Shown: in pieces, positions 26,764-35,594 of the stretch
Layout of the letters: every line of letters begins with the position of its first letter
How positions within the stretch are numbered: the first letter of the stretch is position 1
Origin: UBA1479 sp040216635
GTDB lineage: Bacteria > Pseudomonadota > Alphaproteobacteria > Rhodospirillales > Casp-alpha2
Direction of reading: 5' to 3'
DNA length: 64,000 nt
Assembly (NCBI GenBank): GCA_040216635.1
Contig: JAVJOU010000006.1
Span: 124,001 to 188,000 of the forward strand
Made by a program: the position numbers and the translations under genes
Notes under the pieces: model-generated
What the model was told of the DNA's origin: nothing
The model's input: only the letters and a program-made list of their open reading frames with translations
The model's database searches: none

Positions 26764-27591
26764 TTACGAGATAATATTAACCGCTGATCCTGGCGGTGGC
26801 GTTTGAGGCTTCAAGCGGTTCGTCAGCGCCTCACTGAGCCCCGCGTTGATTTCGAATGACAGCGACAGCGCCCGAAGCAGGTTTCCCAATTTGGTTTCTG
26901 CTTCAGCGATTTCCTGCTCACGCCTCGCCTGTTCAGTTGATGTCACTTCAAGCAAATCAGCTTCGACAATCGCGAATTTGCGTTGAATGTTCTGTTCAAG
27001 ATCCAAGGTCACGGCAATCGTATTTTGGGTAACGGTAATCCCCACGCTGACTTCGGTCTGCAAAGCCGTCAACGTATCGGCCACGGCAACATTTCCGGGA
27101 TCAGTCAGCGCACCGGCAGTCACCTCGAGGCCTCGGATGGTTTCAACGTCTTCCTTCAGGCGCTGGATGACTTTTCCGTCCTGCACATCCGGATGCGCAA
27201 AGACATAAAGGTTTTCGATCTTCGTCGCGAGAATATCCCGCTGAGCTTCGAACGCGGCGACTTCATCCGCATCCACGGTAGCGTCCTGGTTGAAGGTCGC
27301 GAACAAGGCTGAAACTTCATCGAAAATCTTTTCCAGGGCTCCCTTGTTGTTGGTATTTCCCTGGCGAAAATCAGCCAATGCCGGCAAGGCGTCTATGAGT
27401 GCCTTTTGACGGCTGGAAAGGTCGTCAATCTTGCGTTCAAGGGTCGAAGACGTCTGCGAAACATCTTCGATCAGCTTGTTGTGGCGATTGATCAACGAGT
27501 TCTGCAATAGATTAAATTGCAACTCGAATTGCACGCGCTGATTGTTCAGCGCGGTATTCGCCAGTGTAAAAGCAAACGGCGTAATCGCCAT
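26764..27591 (-). CDS. Uncharacterised coiled-coil protein in flagellar locus
   Basis: I do not recognise this 275-residue protein. It has no signal peptide or membrane helix. Helical coiled-coil stretches are visible at both ends: residues about 15-70 (NRHNKLIEDVSQTSSTLERK) and 205-250 (EVTSTEQARREQEIAEAETK), with a Thr/Val-rich middle (about 150-200). Helical N- and C-termini around a variable core is the layout of flagellar axial proteins, and the opening LANTALNNQRVQFELQFNLL is Asn/Gln-rich like hook-associated D0 regions, but no diagnostic motif is present. The last residues PQTPPPGSAVNIIS look disordered. It is convergent with the OGT-like gene and divergent from the 813-residue protein. 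Confidence 0.7.
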   Translation of the reverse strand: MAITPFAFTLANTALNNQRVQFELQFNLLQNSLINRHNKLIEDVSQTSSTLERKIDDLSSRQKALIDALPALADFRQGNTNNKGALEKIFDEVSALFATFNQDATVDADEVAAFEAQRDILATKIENLYVFAHPDVQDGKVIQRLKEDVETIRGLEVTAGALTDPGNVAVADTLTALQTEVSVGITVTQNTIAVTLDLEQNIQRKFAIVEADLLEVTSTEQARREQEIAEAETKLGNLLRALSLSFEINAGLSEALTNRLKPQTPPPGSAVNIIS

Positions 27592-27613
27592 CTCACCCTA
27601 CTTTCCAGTTGTC

Positions 27614-27646
27614 CCGGCAAATGCCGGATAGGCAAAAATTGCCTAT
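27614..27646. promoter_or_regulatory. Two adjacent palindromes in a divergent promoter region
   Basis: CCGGCAAATGCCGG (27614-27627) is immediately followed by ATAGGCAA-AAA-TTGCCTAT (27628-27646), both perfect inverted repeats. They sit 23-55 bases upstream of the leftward coiled-coil gene, inside the 189-base gap it shares with the rightward 813-residue gene. They could be an operator pair or leader hairpins. Confidence 0.5.
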
Positions 27647-27780
27647 TTATTTCCGTACGTTAGATACTACCATACTCCCCTCAAAATAGCGACAAACTAA
27701 TACTTCAGATGCCCTTCCCGACAAGGTCGCCCGACCATTCTTTAACTATATCTCCCAGCATGGCTTGGGTAAGGTAAGGC

Positions 27781-30222
27781 ATGCAGATAGAGACCCTGGT
27801 TTCGCGAATTCGTGCGGGCGACGCCCAAAACGGGATCGCTGATTTCATCGCGGAAATCCCCGGTGCAACTTTGGAAAACCTCGTTGTCACCGCCATGCAA
27901 TGGCCGGGGGTTGAGGACGTCAAAGAAATCTTGTTGCTGGAATACCTCAAAGAGTTTCCCGACAATATTCCCGTCCGCTGGGCCCTGGCACAGCTGATGT
28001 ATACTCAGAAGCGGTTTGTCGATGCGATGCCCCATTACCGTCTGGTACTGGAATCAAACACGCAAGTGGGGTTTTGCTACCACGCAATCGCCGTTGGCCT
28101 CAGCACCACAGGGTCTGTCCATGAATTGCGTGACCTGATCCTCGAGGCGAAGCGAAAAATTCCGGACGACGAACATAGCAATTGGCAATTCCCCATTCGG
28201 CTCAACGACCTTCGACCGCCGCACCGCACGCATCATCAACTTTGGTTTCGCGAGCACCTTACAAAATGCCGCACGGACCGATTGGCCCGGGACGCAGCGG
28301 CGCATGTCGTCACCTGGCATCCGTTGGACAACGATTCCGAGCCGACCGAGGGAATGTTCCACTTGGCCGGCGCAGCCAAAGGCATCATTGCCCAAAGAGG
28401 CTACTTCCTGATTGACGACACGATTGAGGTCCCTGCAGAGCGTTCGACGGGCGCGGCAGAGGACCCGGAAATTTGGACCGCCGAATTCACGACAATTCCC
28501 GGAGCCGTTCATCGTGTCACCCTATGCCTGGAAACGGCGGACGGCATCAGCACGGGCAACCAGATTGAGCTAACCAGCTCCCCGCACCCGTTTGCCGAAG
28601 CGGAAACCGGCGACGCCTACGAAGTAGGAATGGCCGGGGCGACATTCACCGGCCGCGTGGCTGCATCCGGAAGCGATGCACGTTACCGCTTCGAATACGG
28701 CGTATCGCCCGACACCATGTCCCATTCCACACCCTGGCACCCCATCCCCGGCCCCTTGAATAGTCGATTTCAGGCTGCCCCGCATGAAACACCGCTGCGG
28801 TTTTATTTATACGGCTCTCAAATCACGTGGGAGCCCGGCGAATCACCGGGCTTGGTCTGTCATTGGCCGTTCGGCCAGGACCCCAACCATGTTTCCGGGA
28901 TCGGCTTCCTGGAACTGCTGTTCGCGGCCCAGCACACGAGTTGTCAGTATGACGGTTTTCAGGCCGTTCAAGATTGGGAAGGGTCGGACATCCGTGACGC
29001 GCGGGTCACCCTTCGTCTGACCGCCAAGGATTTCGATTCCAACAACACACAACAATGTTTCGGAATTGGTTCCCGCCGTGCCTGTTGGATGTTGACTGGG
29101 CAGACATTCAACCTAGCGAATATCGAACAGGGTGAGGAAGTCGAAGTTTCTGCGACCTTGTCGGGGGACCGCGGACAATGGACGTTCGCCGGCAACAACC
29201 CGATCGAACAGCCGAACTATGATCGGTATGGGTACGAGCCCTTGAAGGATACCCTTGCGGACCACATCGGAAATATCTTCATGGTCGCGCCGTTCGGCGA
29301 TATCCGCGGCACCATCACCGGCACCTTGAGCGTCAAGAACGCCACCGTTGAATACCGGAGCAAAAATATTCTCCATGTAGATGCGGGCGCCCAACTGGTC
29401 ACATACCCGACGAACTCTACCGCTGACCCTAAATCCCTGACCGACGGCATCCGCAGCAATGAGCACACGGGATGGTACCAGACCACGGCGACGGACACGC
29501 CGCCGACATTTATCTGGATACTTCCCAAACCTCTTAAAATCACGGCCGTCGTTCTGCATCAGGACATCGCGATGCCGACAAAACGGGCACGCTTAACGGT
29601 CACGGGACCGGATGGAATTTTCGTCAAGGACGAAGCGTTACCGACGGATTTCGGCCAACTTTCCGTTGTGCCGCAACTCAACATCCCCCTGGATTTGGAC
29701 GGCCCAGTCGACGAGATCAAATTGGAACTATTGAGCAGCGCCACACCGGACGGCATGGGGCTTCACGCGATTGAGGTATTTGCCGAAGATTATTCTCCGC
29801 CTCCATGCACGATACCAACGACCGTGCTGGAAGATGTAGACGGCCTGTCCGCCGGGGAACAGGTATTTTACCGGCTCGTCTGTACGGCCGGCGAGGAAGA
29901 ATCAGCCGGGGACATCCACGACATTATGTTGCCTGCTGATAGCACTCCCCGGCTTATCGACGCATCGGTATTTTCGATCGAAACGGGTAAGGCGGTTATT
30001 CGCATTCGTGTCAATCCCATGGGTCATAAGACGACCGCCCGGTGGCACCTTGATGATGGAACGTCCGGTGAAATTCCCTGTGGTTGGGAAAACGTCGCCG
30101 CTCACCGCTTTATTTCCGTTCACGATGTCGCTCCTGGTTCGCGCTCTTTGACGGTCAAGCTAATCAACGATCAGGAAAACGAAAGCCGGGAACTATCCGT
30201 ATCATGGTCTCAAGCAGATTAA
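27781..30222 (+). CDS. Large uncharacterised multidomain protein (helical repeats plus beta-sandwich domains)
   Basis: I do not recognise this 813-residue protein as a named family. Residues 1-150 are helical and TPR-like (WALAQLMYTQKRFVDAMPHY). The rest is beta-rich: about 250-340 a fibronectin-like part, about 370-530 with a lectin/concanavalin-like look (EVSATLSGDRGQWTFAGN, NIFMVAPFGDIRGTITGTL), about 530-690 resembling an F5/8-type galactose-binding fold (SLTDGIRSNEHTGWY ... MGLHAIEVFAED), and a C-terminal PKD/Ig-like part. There is no signal peptide, so it may act in the cytoplasm or leave by a flagellar or type I route. It lies between an OGT-like enzyme and a Maf glycosyltransferase, close to the flagellins, which points to flagellin glycan handling (inference). 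Confidence 0.75.
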   Translation: MQIETLVSRIRAGDAQNGIADFIAEIPGATLENLVVTAMQWPGVEDVKEILLLEYLKEFPDNIPVRWALAQLMYTQKRFVDAMPHYRLVLESNTQVGFCYHAIAVGLSTTGSVHELRDLILEAKRKIPDDEHSNWQFPIRLNDLRPPHRTHHQLWFREHLTKCRTDRLARDAAAHVVTWHPLDNDSEPTEGMFHLAGAAKGIIAQRGYFLIDDTIEVPAERSTGAAEDPEIWTAEFTTIPGAVHRVTLCLETADGISTGNQIELTSSPHPFAEAETGDAYEVGMAGATFTGRVAASGSDARYRFEYGVSPDTMSHSTPWHPIPGPLNSRFQAAPHETPLRFYLYGSQITWEPGESPGLVCHWPFGQDPNHVSGIGFLELLFAAQHTSCQYDGFQAVQDWEGSDIRDARVTLRLTAKDFDSNNTQQCFGIGSRRACWMLTGQTFNLANIEQGEEVEVSATLSGDRGQWTFAGNNPIEQPNYDRYGYEPLKDTLADHIGNIFMVAPFGDIRGTITGTLSVKNATVEYRSKNILHVDAGAQLVTYPTNSTADPKSLTDGIRSNEHTGWYQTTATDTPPTFIWILPKPLKITAVVLHQDIAMPTKRARLTVTGPDGIFVKDEALPTDFGQLSVVPQLNIPLDLDGPVDEIKLELLSSATPDGMGLHAIEVFAEDYSPPPCTIPTTVLEDVDGLSAGEQVFYRLVCTAGEEESAGDIHDIMLPADSTPRLIDASVFSIETGKAVIRIRVNPMGHKTTARWHLDDGTSGEIPCGWENVAAHRFISVHDVAPGSRSLTVKLINDQENESRELSVSWSQAD

Positions 30223-30338
30223 CCCTGTACCGGCTCCGAGCAACCGACTTGGTTTACGCGATCTTAATGAGGATGCTATTGAATTCGCCAAGGCAAGACA
30301 TCCGTTAGCACCACCGCCACGACAAGGACCTCACGGTG

Positions 30339-32501
30339 ATGGAAATCGACATTGCAACCAATCCCGACGAAGCCGTCGGTGAATCTGAACAGACATTGAC
30401 CGAAAAATGGTGGCTTGCCCCCGCCGACGCCGACGAGCGCGCGAAGCTCCGGGCGCGCAATCTGGCAATATTCCAGAAGAAGTATCCCACTGTTCACAGC
30501 GCTATCGTCAACTATGAACCGAAATCCGAACTGGTGTTTGGAGACGACGGCCAGCCGGATATGAATTTCGCCGGATCGGCATTTTACGACGGCAATATCA
30601 ACGAATTTACGGACCGGCAACTGGCGCAATATTGGCGCGCGCCGAACCGCCTGAATGTCGCGCCGCCCCTTCCGCAAACGATGGACACTCACGCCTCCCG
30701 TTTTCTCTATTCGATGCACGAGCGACTGCAAAAGGAAGTGGATGTCGAGTTTTCCGTTGGTCGGACAAGCAAACAAAGCTTCTACGGCTTGGTAATGGGC
30801 ATTGGCCTGGGCCGTCACCTTCCCGAATTCATCGAACGCACGGGATGCCGCAATATTTTCCTGCTTGATCCGAATCTTGAAGGTTTCTACCACTCGATGG
30901 AGACGTTGGACTGGGAAGCCATCCTGTTCGAATTTCAGGATCGCAACGGCGACCTCTTCTTCTATGTCGGGGGTGACACACAGCATTGGATGGATGGACT
31001 TCGCTACCAAACGCGAAAGACCAATACCATTTCAATGGACGGCTTCTACATCTACGCCCATTACAAGAACAGCATGTTTGCGGAGTTCTCAAAAAAGTTC
31101 AACAAAGAGTCCCAGTTCCTCATGACGGGCTTGGGGTTCTTCTTTGATGAGCAACTCATGCTGCGTAATACCTATGCGAACATGGCCGGCAGAGACGTCC
31201 ATACATACCTTCGGCCGACCAAGCCCATCGCAGACAAAACACCGGCCATCATCGTTGGTTGTGGTCCATCGCTGGACGCCAGCATCGAAGACATCAAGCG
31301 TAATGCCGATAATGCAGTCATCATCTCTTGCGGATCGGCACTTGGCCCCTTGATGGATGCAGGCATCCGCCCGGATTTCCAGATGGAACTTGAAAATTAC
31401 AAGGTTCTGCCGGTCATCATGTATGCGGCCTCCAAGCACGATCTTTCCGGCATTTGTCTTGTGGCCAGTTCGACTGTTGATCGGGAAATCCGCCAATATT
31501 TCACAAATGAAATCTATTGGTTCCGTCCCGCGCTCTGCCCCTTCCCGATTTTCTCCAACGACATGGAAAGCTGCCTGAGGCATCCGGACCCCACCGTTGT
31601 TAACGTCGGGCTTTCGTTTGCTCAGGAATTGGGATTTCGCGAATTTTATCTATTCGGCGCGGACATGGGTCAAAAGGACAGCGATCAACATCACGCCAAA
31701 TCGTCCTATCATTACTCGGATGAATCAAAGAACGACTTGAAGCAGGTCTTTAACATCGAAGTCCCGGCAAACTTCGGCGGCAAGGCGATGACCAGTTCCG
31801 GCCTGTTTTGGGCGCTTGATACTCTTCAACGAGCAATCGGCTATACCACGGCGAACCATAAATATTTCAATTGCAGCAACGGCGCCCGCATCAATCGCGC
31901 CATCCCCAAACTGCCGCGGACTCTTGACCTGCCAGAGCCCGAAGTTTCACGTGAGCAAGCGGTTCAGGATATCATCGATGCGTCGCGGTTGATGACGGCA
32001 GAGGAAATCGACAGCCGCTGGCAGCCGGAGAAGATGATCGATGCGTTCAACGATCTGTTGGACAATCTGTTGGATTTGGTGGAAACCCACGACCTTATCA
32101 ATGATACGGACCATCTGATCGAATCATCACGGCTGTTCTATTCCAACACCGACAACGTCTACAGCCATTATTCCAGCCTGGTGCTGCGTGGAACGATCAA
32201 TCAGATGCTGATCGCCTGCGACTATTATCTTTGTCGTCTGAATGACGAAAGCAAATACGAACAGGCTCTGGAAGTCGTCCGCGATGAATATCGGAAGGTG
32301 ACCGAGCGCCTGCGCAGCATCGCGGCCAAGCATATCAGGTCTCAAGCTTTGGGCATTGAGTTGGCGGAAGCTTGCCTGAGCGGCATCTCGGACGACGACG
32401 GCCTGACGGATGAAGAACGCGAAGCCTTGACGGTCCGCCAGGATAAGCCGTCGGATGAGGACGCCGATACCAAGCAAGACGCCGCAACGGCAGACACATA
32501 A
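30339..32501 (+). CDS. maf: Motility-associated glycosyltransferase Maf (DUF115/MptE-like)
   Basis: Maf proteins transfer nonulosonic acids such as pseudaminic or legionaminic acid onto flagellin. The 720-residue protein has an N-terminal Maf region (about 40-280) and the DUF115/6-hydroxymethylpterin-kinase-like core starting at TPAIIVGCGPSLDASIEDIK (about residue 302), with ISCGSALGPLMDAGIRPDF and LFGADMGQKDSDQHHAKSSY downstream; the GCGPSLD and D(M/L)G motifs are diagnostic. A helical C-terminal part ends in an acidic, charged tail. The ATG at 30339 has AAGGA 10 bases upstream. The NeuB-family synthase at 44439 would supply its donor sugar (inference). Confidence 0.9.
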   Translation: MEIDIATNPDEAVGESEQTLTEKWWLAPADADERAKLRARNLAIFQKKYPTVHSAIVNYEPKSELVFGDDGQPDMNFAGSAFYDGNINEFTDRQLAQYWRAPNRLNVAPPLPQTMDTHASRFLYSMHERLQKEVDVEFSVGRTSKQSFYGLVMGIGLGRHLPEFIERTGCRNIFLLDPNLEGFYHSMETLDWEAILFEFQDRNGDLFFYVGGDTQHWMDGLRYQTRKTNTISMDGFYIYAHYKNSMFAEFSKKFNKESQFLMTGLGFFFDEQLMLRNTYANMAGRDVHTYLRPTKPIADKTPAIIVGCGPSLDASIEDIKRNADNAVIISCGSALGPLMDAGIRPDFQMELENYKVLPVIMYAASKHDLSGICLVASSTVDREIRQYFTNEIYWFRPALCPFPIFSNDMESCLRHPDPTVVNVGLSFAQELGFREFYLFGADMGQKDSDQHHAKSSYHYSDESKNDLKQVFNIEVPANFGGKAMTSSGLFWALDTLQRAIGYTTANHKYFNCSNGARINRAIPKLPRTLDLPEPEVSREQAVQDIIDASRLMTAEEIDSRWQPEKMIDAFNDLLDNLLDLVETHDLINDTDHLIESSRLFYSNTDNVYSHYSSLVLRGTINQMLIACDYYLCRLNDESKYEQALEVVRDEYRKVTERLRSIAAKHIRSQALGIELAEACLSGISDDDGLTDEEREALTVRQDKPSDEDADTKQDAATADT

Positions 32502-32533
32502 AACGGTCTGCTTCGGTCTGCCCTAACTTTTTT
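32489..32533 (+). terminator. Possible terminator after maf
   Basis: GGCAGAC (32489-32495, inside the maf end) pairs with GTCTGCC (32516-32522), followed by CTAAC and T6. The loop of 20 bases is large and GTCTG occurs twice, so the structure is uncertain; it overlaps the end of the convergent TPR gene. Confidence 0.3.
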
Positions 32534-33908
32534 CCGATGCGAATTCAGCCAATGCCAGGGCGAGATCCTGAGCGACAGCGGGCCAATCACCCGCATTGGG
32601 TTGCCTAAACAGGCGCATGCTTGGGTACCAAGGGGAATCATCCCGCCCCAACATCCAGCGCCAATCGGGCACATGGGTAATCATGGTCCAAACGGGCCGC
32701 TCCATCGCCCCGGCAAGATGTATCAGCGACGTATCGACGCCGATGATCAGGTCCAGCGCAGAAACGGCGGCAGCGACTTCCGAAAACGGATAGGCCCGCC
32801 GGAATAACATTTTCATGGGCCCGGAAAACACCGTGCCTTCAATTTGCGCCATCGCCGGACCGATTTGCAGAGAATGCAGCGAAACGCCGGGAACATCCAA
32901 TAGCGGCTCTAGGACCGAAAGGGGAACAGAGCGTTCCGCATCCCGTTTATGAGAAGGGTTGCCCGACCAGATGAGCCCTACATGAAGCGGCCCCGGCAAC
33001 CGCTGCTCGACCCGTTCACGCCAACGCTGGACGGCCGCCGGTTCGGCGCGCACGTAGGCTCCAGTCCAAAAATCATCGCCTTCATCTATCCCCAACACCG
33101 CGGGGAGGCTCATAATCGGGATGAACAGATCATGGTCCGGCAGAGGCATATCCTTGGTGAAAACTTGAGCGACACCGGGCATATCCTCGAACAGCGGTTT
33201 CAACGTCTCGGGCACCTCCAAGATCACCTGCCCGACCCTTTCTGCCGCGGATCGAACGAATCTGGAGAATTGAATATTGTCGCCCAATCCTTGTTCCGCA
33301 TGAATCAATAGAGTGCCATCCGGCACCGGTTCCCCCTGCCATTGGGGCCGAGTCGATCGGATTTTTGCAAGTCCGACATTGCTCGCCGATTGTCGGCATT
33401 CAAACCCCTGCCAACCGGCGCTGAATTCTCCCTTGAGCAACTGCAGCAAACCCAGGTTGTATCGAGACGTGGGATCTTCGGGATTGATTTCCAGGACCCG
33501 GTTAAAAATTTTCTCCGCATCCTCGATAAGACCTTGAGCAGCCAATGTCGCGGCAAGGTTAAGCAGCGGTCCGGGGTGCCCCGGAAGGGCGTCGGCAACG
33601 CGCCTGAATTCGGCTTCGGCTTCCTCCAGCCGGCCCAGATTTTGGAGTGCGGCACCCCGGGCGTTCCGCGATTCAGCGTGGTCCGGTGCGCCCGCCAAGG
33701 CGATATCCAAAGCCTGTAAGGCTGCGGCATTGTCGCCAAGCTGAATGCTGACCCGCCCGACACCGCATAACGCCATGGGATGATTAGGGAACGCCGCAAG
33801 AATGGCCTGAAGGTCAGCGATCGCATCACGCGGGCGCTCCTCGCCCAAACACGTCTCAACGCGCGACAAGGCTGCCTGAATATCGGATTCGGATCGTATT
33901 TCCACCAT
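32523..33908 (-). CDS. TPR protein with GT9-like glycosyltransferase domain
   Basis: A 461-residue protein with tetratricopeptide repeats in the first 170 residues (for example LEEAEAEFRRVADALPGHPG and DAEKIFNRVLEINPEDPTSR) and a C-terminal GT-B-type domain resembling heptosyltransferases of family 9. Landmarks are LLIHAEQGLGDNIQFSRFV (about 215), LHVGLIWSGNPSHKRDAERS (about 315) and DLIIGVDTSLIHLAGAMERP (about 395), followed by a WRWMLGRDDSPWYPSMRLFR block. This architecture is frequent beside flagellin genes in alphaproteobacteria, and a relative is encoded at 51851. It lies downstream of the flagellin 1 terminator on the same strand. Confidence 0.88.
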   Translation of the reverse strand: MVEIRSESDIQAALSRVETCLGEERPRDAIADLQAILAAFPNHPMALCGVGRVSIQLGDNAAALQALDIALAGAPDHAESRNARGAALQNLGRLEEAEAEFRRVADALPGHPGPLLNLAATLAAQGLIEDAEKIFNRVLEINPEDPTSRYNLGLLQLLKGEFSAGWQGFECRQSASNVGLAKIRSTRPQWQGEPVPDGTLLIHAEQGLGDNIQFSRFVRSAAERVGQVILEVPETLKPLFEDMPGVAQVFTKDMPLPDHDLFIPIMSLPAVLGIDEGDDFWTGAYVRAEPAAVQRWRERVEQRLPGPLHVGLIWSGNPSHKRDAERSVPLSVLEPLLDVPGVSLHSLQIGPAMAQIEGTVFSGPMKMLFRRAYPFSEVAAAVSALDLIIGVDTSLIHLAGAMERPVWTMITHVPDWRWMLGRDDSPWYPSMRLFRQPNAGDWPAVAQDLALALAEFASEKS

Positions 33909-33966
33909 CCCTTATGCCTCCCGTACACTCACTTTGCACTCCGGCTAGACCTGCCATCCAATGCCA

Positions 33967-34004
33967 TAAAAAAGAAACCGCCGCCACCCATCGGGTGGCG
34001 GCGG
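33967..34004 (-). terminator. Rho-independent terminator of flagellin gene 1
   Basis: A perfect 12-bp stem CCGCCGCCACCC / GGGTGGCGGCGG with a 3-base loop (33978-34004) is followed on the minus strand by TTTCTTTTTT. It lies 58 bases after the flagellin stop, typical of a highly expressed monocistronic gene. Confidence 0.95.
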
Positions 34005-34062
34005 CTCTTTACAACCGTATGCGCTGGACCCGCCCCCCGCGAGGAGAAGCGGATCAAGACGA

Positions 34063-35355
34063 TTAGTTGAACAGCGCCAGGATACCCTGTTCGGACTGAC
34101 CCGCGAAGGCCAAGGCCGAAATACCCAGCTGCTGGCGAGTCTGAAGGGCCAACAGGTTGGCGCCTTCGCCGTTCAGGTCGGCCAGCGTCAGCTTGCCCGC
34201 ACCTTCTTCCAGCGTGTTGGTGTACTGTTCGGTGAAGTCCAGACGCGTTTGAAGCAAGGCCACGTTGGAACCAAGCTTCTGCGACTGCGACCGCAGGGTC
34301 GTCAACGAAGCATCGAGACCGGCAATGATCGTATCGGCGTCGGCGCTCTGGCCCTCGGCGATGAAATCGATGCCGCTCTGAAGCGCGCCGGCGGTGTTGG
34401 CCGCCAGGACGGTATTCGTCACTTCGAACGAGTTGGTGATACCGGCAACGATACCGACGAATACACCGGTGACGCTAATGCCGACAGCAGGCGTTGCCCC
34501 CAGGAACTGAGAGTCAGCACCAACCGCCGCACTGATACCGGAAGCAGCCGCAGCGTTGAAGGTCGCAAGCTGCAGGGTCAAGGTCTGACCCTGGGTAACC
34601 GTCGTATCGTCGGCGGTACCCACGGCAACGGTGACAGAGACCTCGGTGTTCAGGGAGAACACGATTTCCGAGCCGCCATTGGTAACGGTGGCACCCGTAC
34701 CGTTGTAGGTCACGACAAACTGACCGCCGAAGTCGGAGACGGCGTTGGCCGCCGAGAACGACCCGGTGATGACAGCACCGTTCAGTTCGACACCCGAGGA
34801 CACCGTCCCGGTGAAGCTGACCGTGCTGTCGGCGCGAACCACGAGATCGTCGATGCCCAGACCGGTTTCCTGTAGCTGAGCTGCGTCAATCGTCAGCAAG
34901 CTGGTGGTGTTGTTGGAGAAGTTGACCGTCAACGTTTCAGAGGTGTTGTCGATCAGGTTGACGCCCTGATATTCGGCGTCGTTCGCCAAGTCACCGATCT
35001 GCGAACGAATGTCGGAGAACTGAGTGACCAGATCGGTGAACTGAGTACCGGTGGCCGATTTCAGAGAGTTCGCAATACCTTTGAGCTGGCGAACCAGGCT
35101 GTCGATGCCTTCAACACCGTCCAGGGCCGCGGTAACCGTCGAAATGCCCTGGTCAATGCCGTCTTTGCGTTCCGTAAAATCGGAGGAACGGTCGGTCAAG
35201 GACCGAGCCGAGAAGAACGACACCGGATCGTCAACTGCACTGGCGACGCGCAGGCCCGTGGACAAGCGGCCGTTGGTACGGTCGATGAGATCAGTTGTAG
35301 CTTGTAGGGAAAGTAGCGAGCCGCGCACTGCGGCCGAAAGGGTAACGTCAGACAT
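34063..35355 (-). CDS. Flagellin (copy 1)
   Basis: Filament subunit, 430 residues. The N-terminal D0/D1 region shows LSLQATTDLIDRTNGRLSTG and LRVASAVDDPVSFFSARSLT (about 15-55), and the C-terminus QLGISALAFAGQSEQGILAL is the matching D0 helix. The central domain (about 150-350) is rich in Ser, Thr, Val and Ala and low in charge, offering many O-glycosylation sites. The ATG at 35355 has a GGAG ribosome site; an earlier in-frame ATG at 35445 would add a 30-residue tail foreign to flagellins. A near-identical copy follows upstream at 35595. No clear sigma-28 or sigma-54 promoter was found. Confidence 0.97.
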   Translation of the reverse strand: MSDVTLSAAVRGSLLSLQATTDLIDRTNGRLSTGLRVASAVDDPVSFFSARSLTDRSSDFTERKDGIDQGISTVTAALDGVEGIDSLVRQLKGIANSLKSATGTQFTDLVTQFSDIRSQIGDLANDAEYQGVNLIDNTSETLTVNFSNNTTSLLTIDAAQLQETGLGIDDLVVRADSTVSFTGTVSSGVELNGAVITGSFSAANAVSDFGGQFVVTYNGTGATVTNGGSEIVFSLNTEVSVTVAVGTADDTTVTQGQTLTLQLATFNAAAASGISAAVGADSQFLGATPAVGISVTGVFVGIVAGITNSFEVTNTVLAANTAGALQSGIDFIAEGQSADADTIIAGLDASLTTLRSQSQKLGSNVALLQTRLDFTEQYTNTLEEGAGKLTLADLNGEGANLLALQTRQQLGISALAFAGQSEQGILALFN

Positions 35356-35516
35356 TTTGTAACTCCATTCTAGAGCGTTGACAGGATTTACTATCCTCAA
35401 CCAGCCGACCCGCGCTTCTGGCGGGCATAGGGCTAGTTCCGGCAAACCTACCGGCGCCCTTTGGCAAAGTCAAACGTTAATTCCCCCCTTGAGGCAGAAC
35501 AATTCCGGCCGAAAAC

Positions 35517-35551
35517 GGAAAAGCCGCCGCCCCATATACGGAGCGACGGCT
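35517..35551 (-). terminator. Rho-independent terminator of flagellin gene 2
   Basis: On the minus strand AGCCGTCGCTCC pairs with GGGGCGGCGGCT (two G-T pairs) around GTATAT, followed by TTTTCC. It lies 43 bases after the second flagellin stop and separates the two flagellin transcripts. Confidence 0.88.
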
Positions 35552-35594
35552 ATCAAACGCCTCAAAGCGAGGCGAATTCGCGTAGTTATTCGAG

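Noticed and set aside
35360..35520. Sigma-28 promoter for flagellin 1
   Set aside because: A GCCGGTAG resembling the -10 exists on the minus strand, but the nearest TAAC lies about 20 bases away instead of 15; the match is not convincing.
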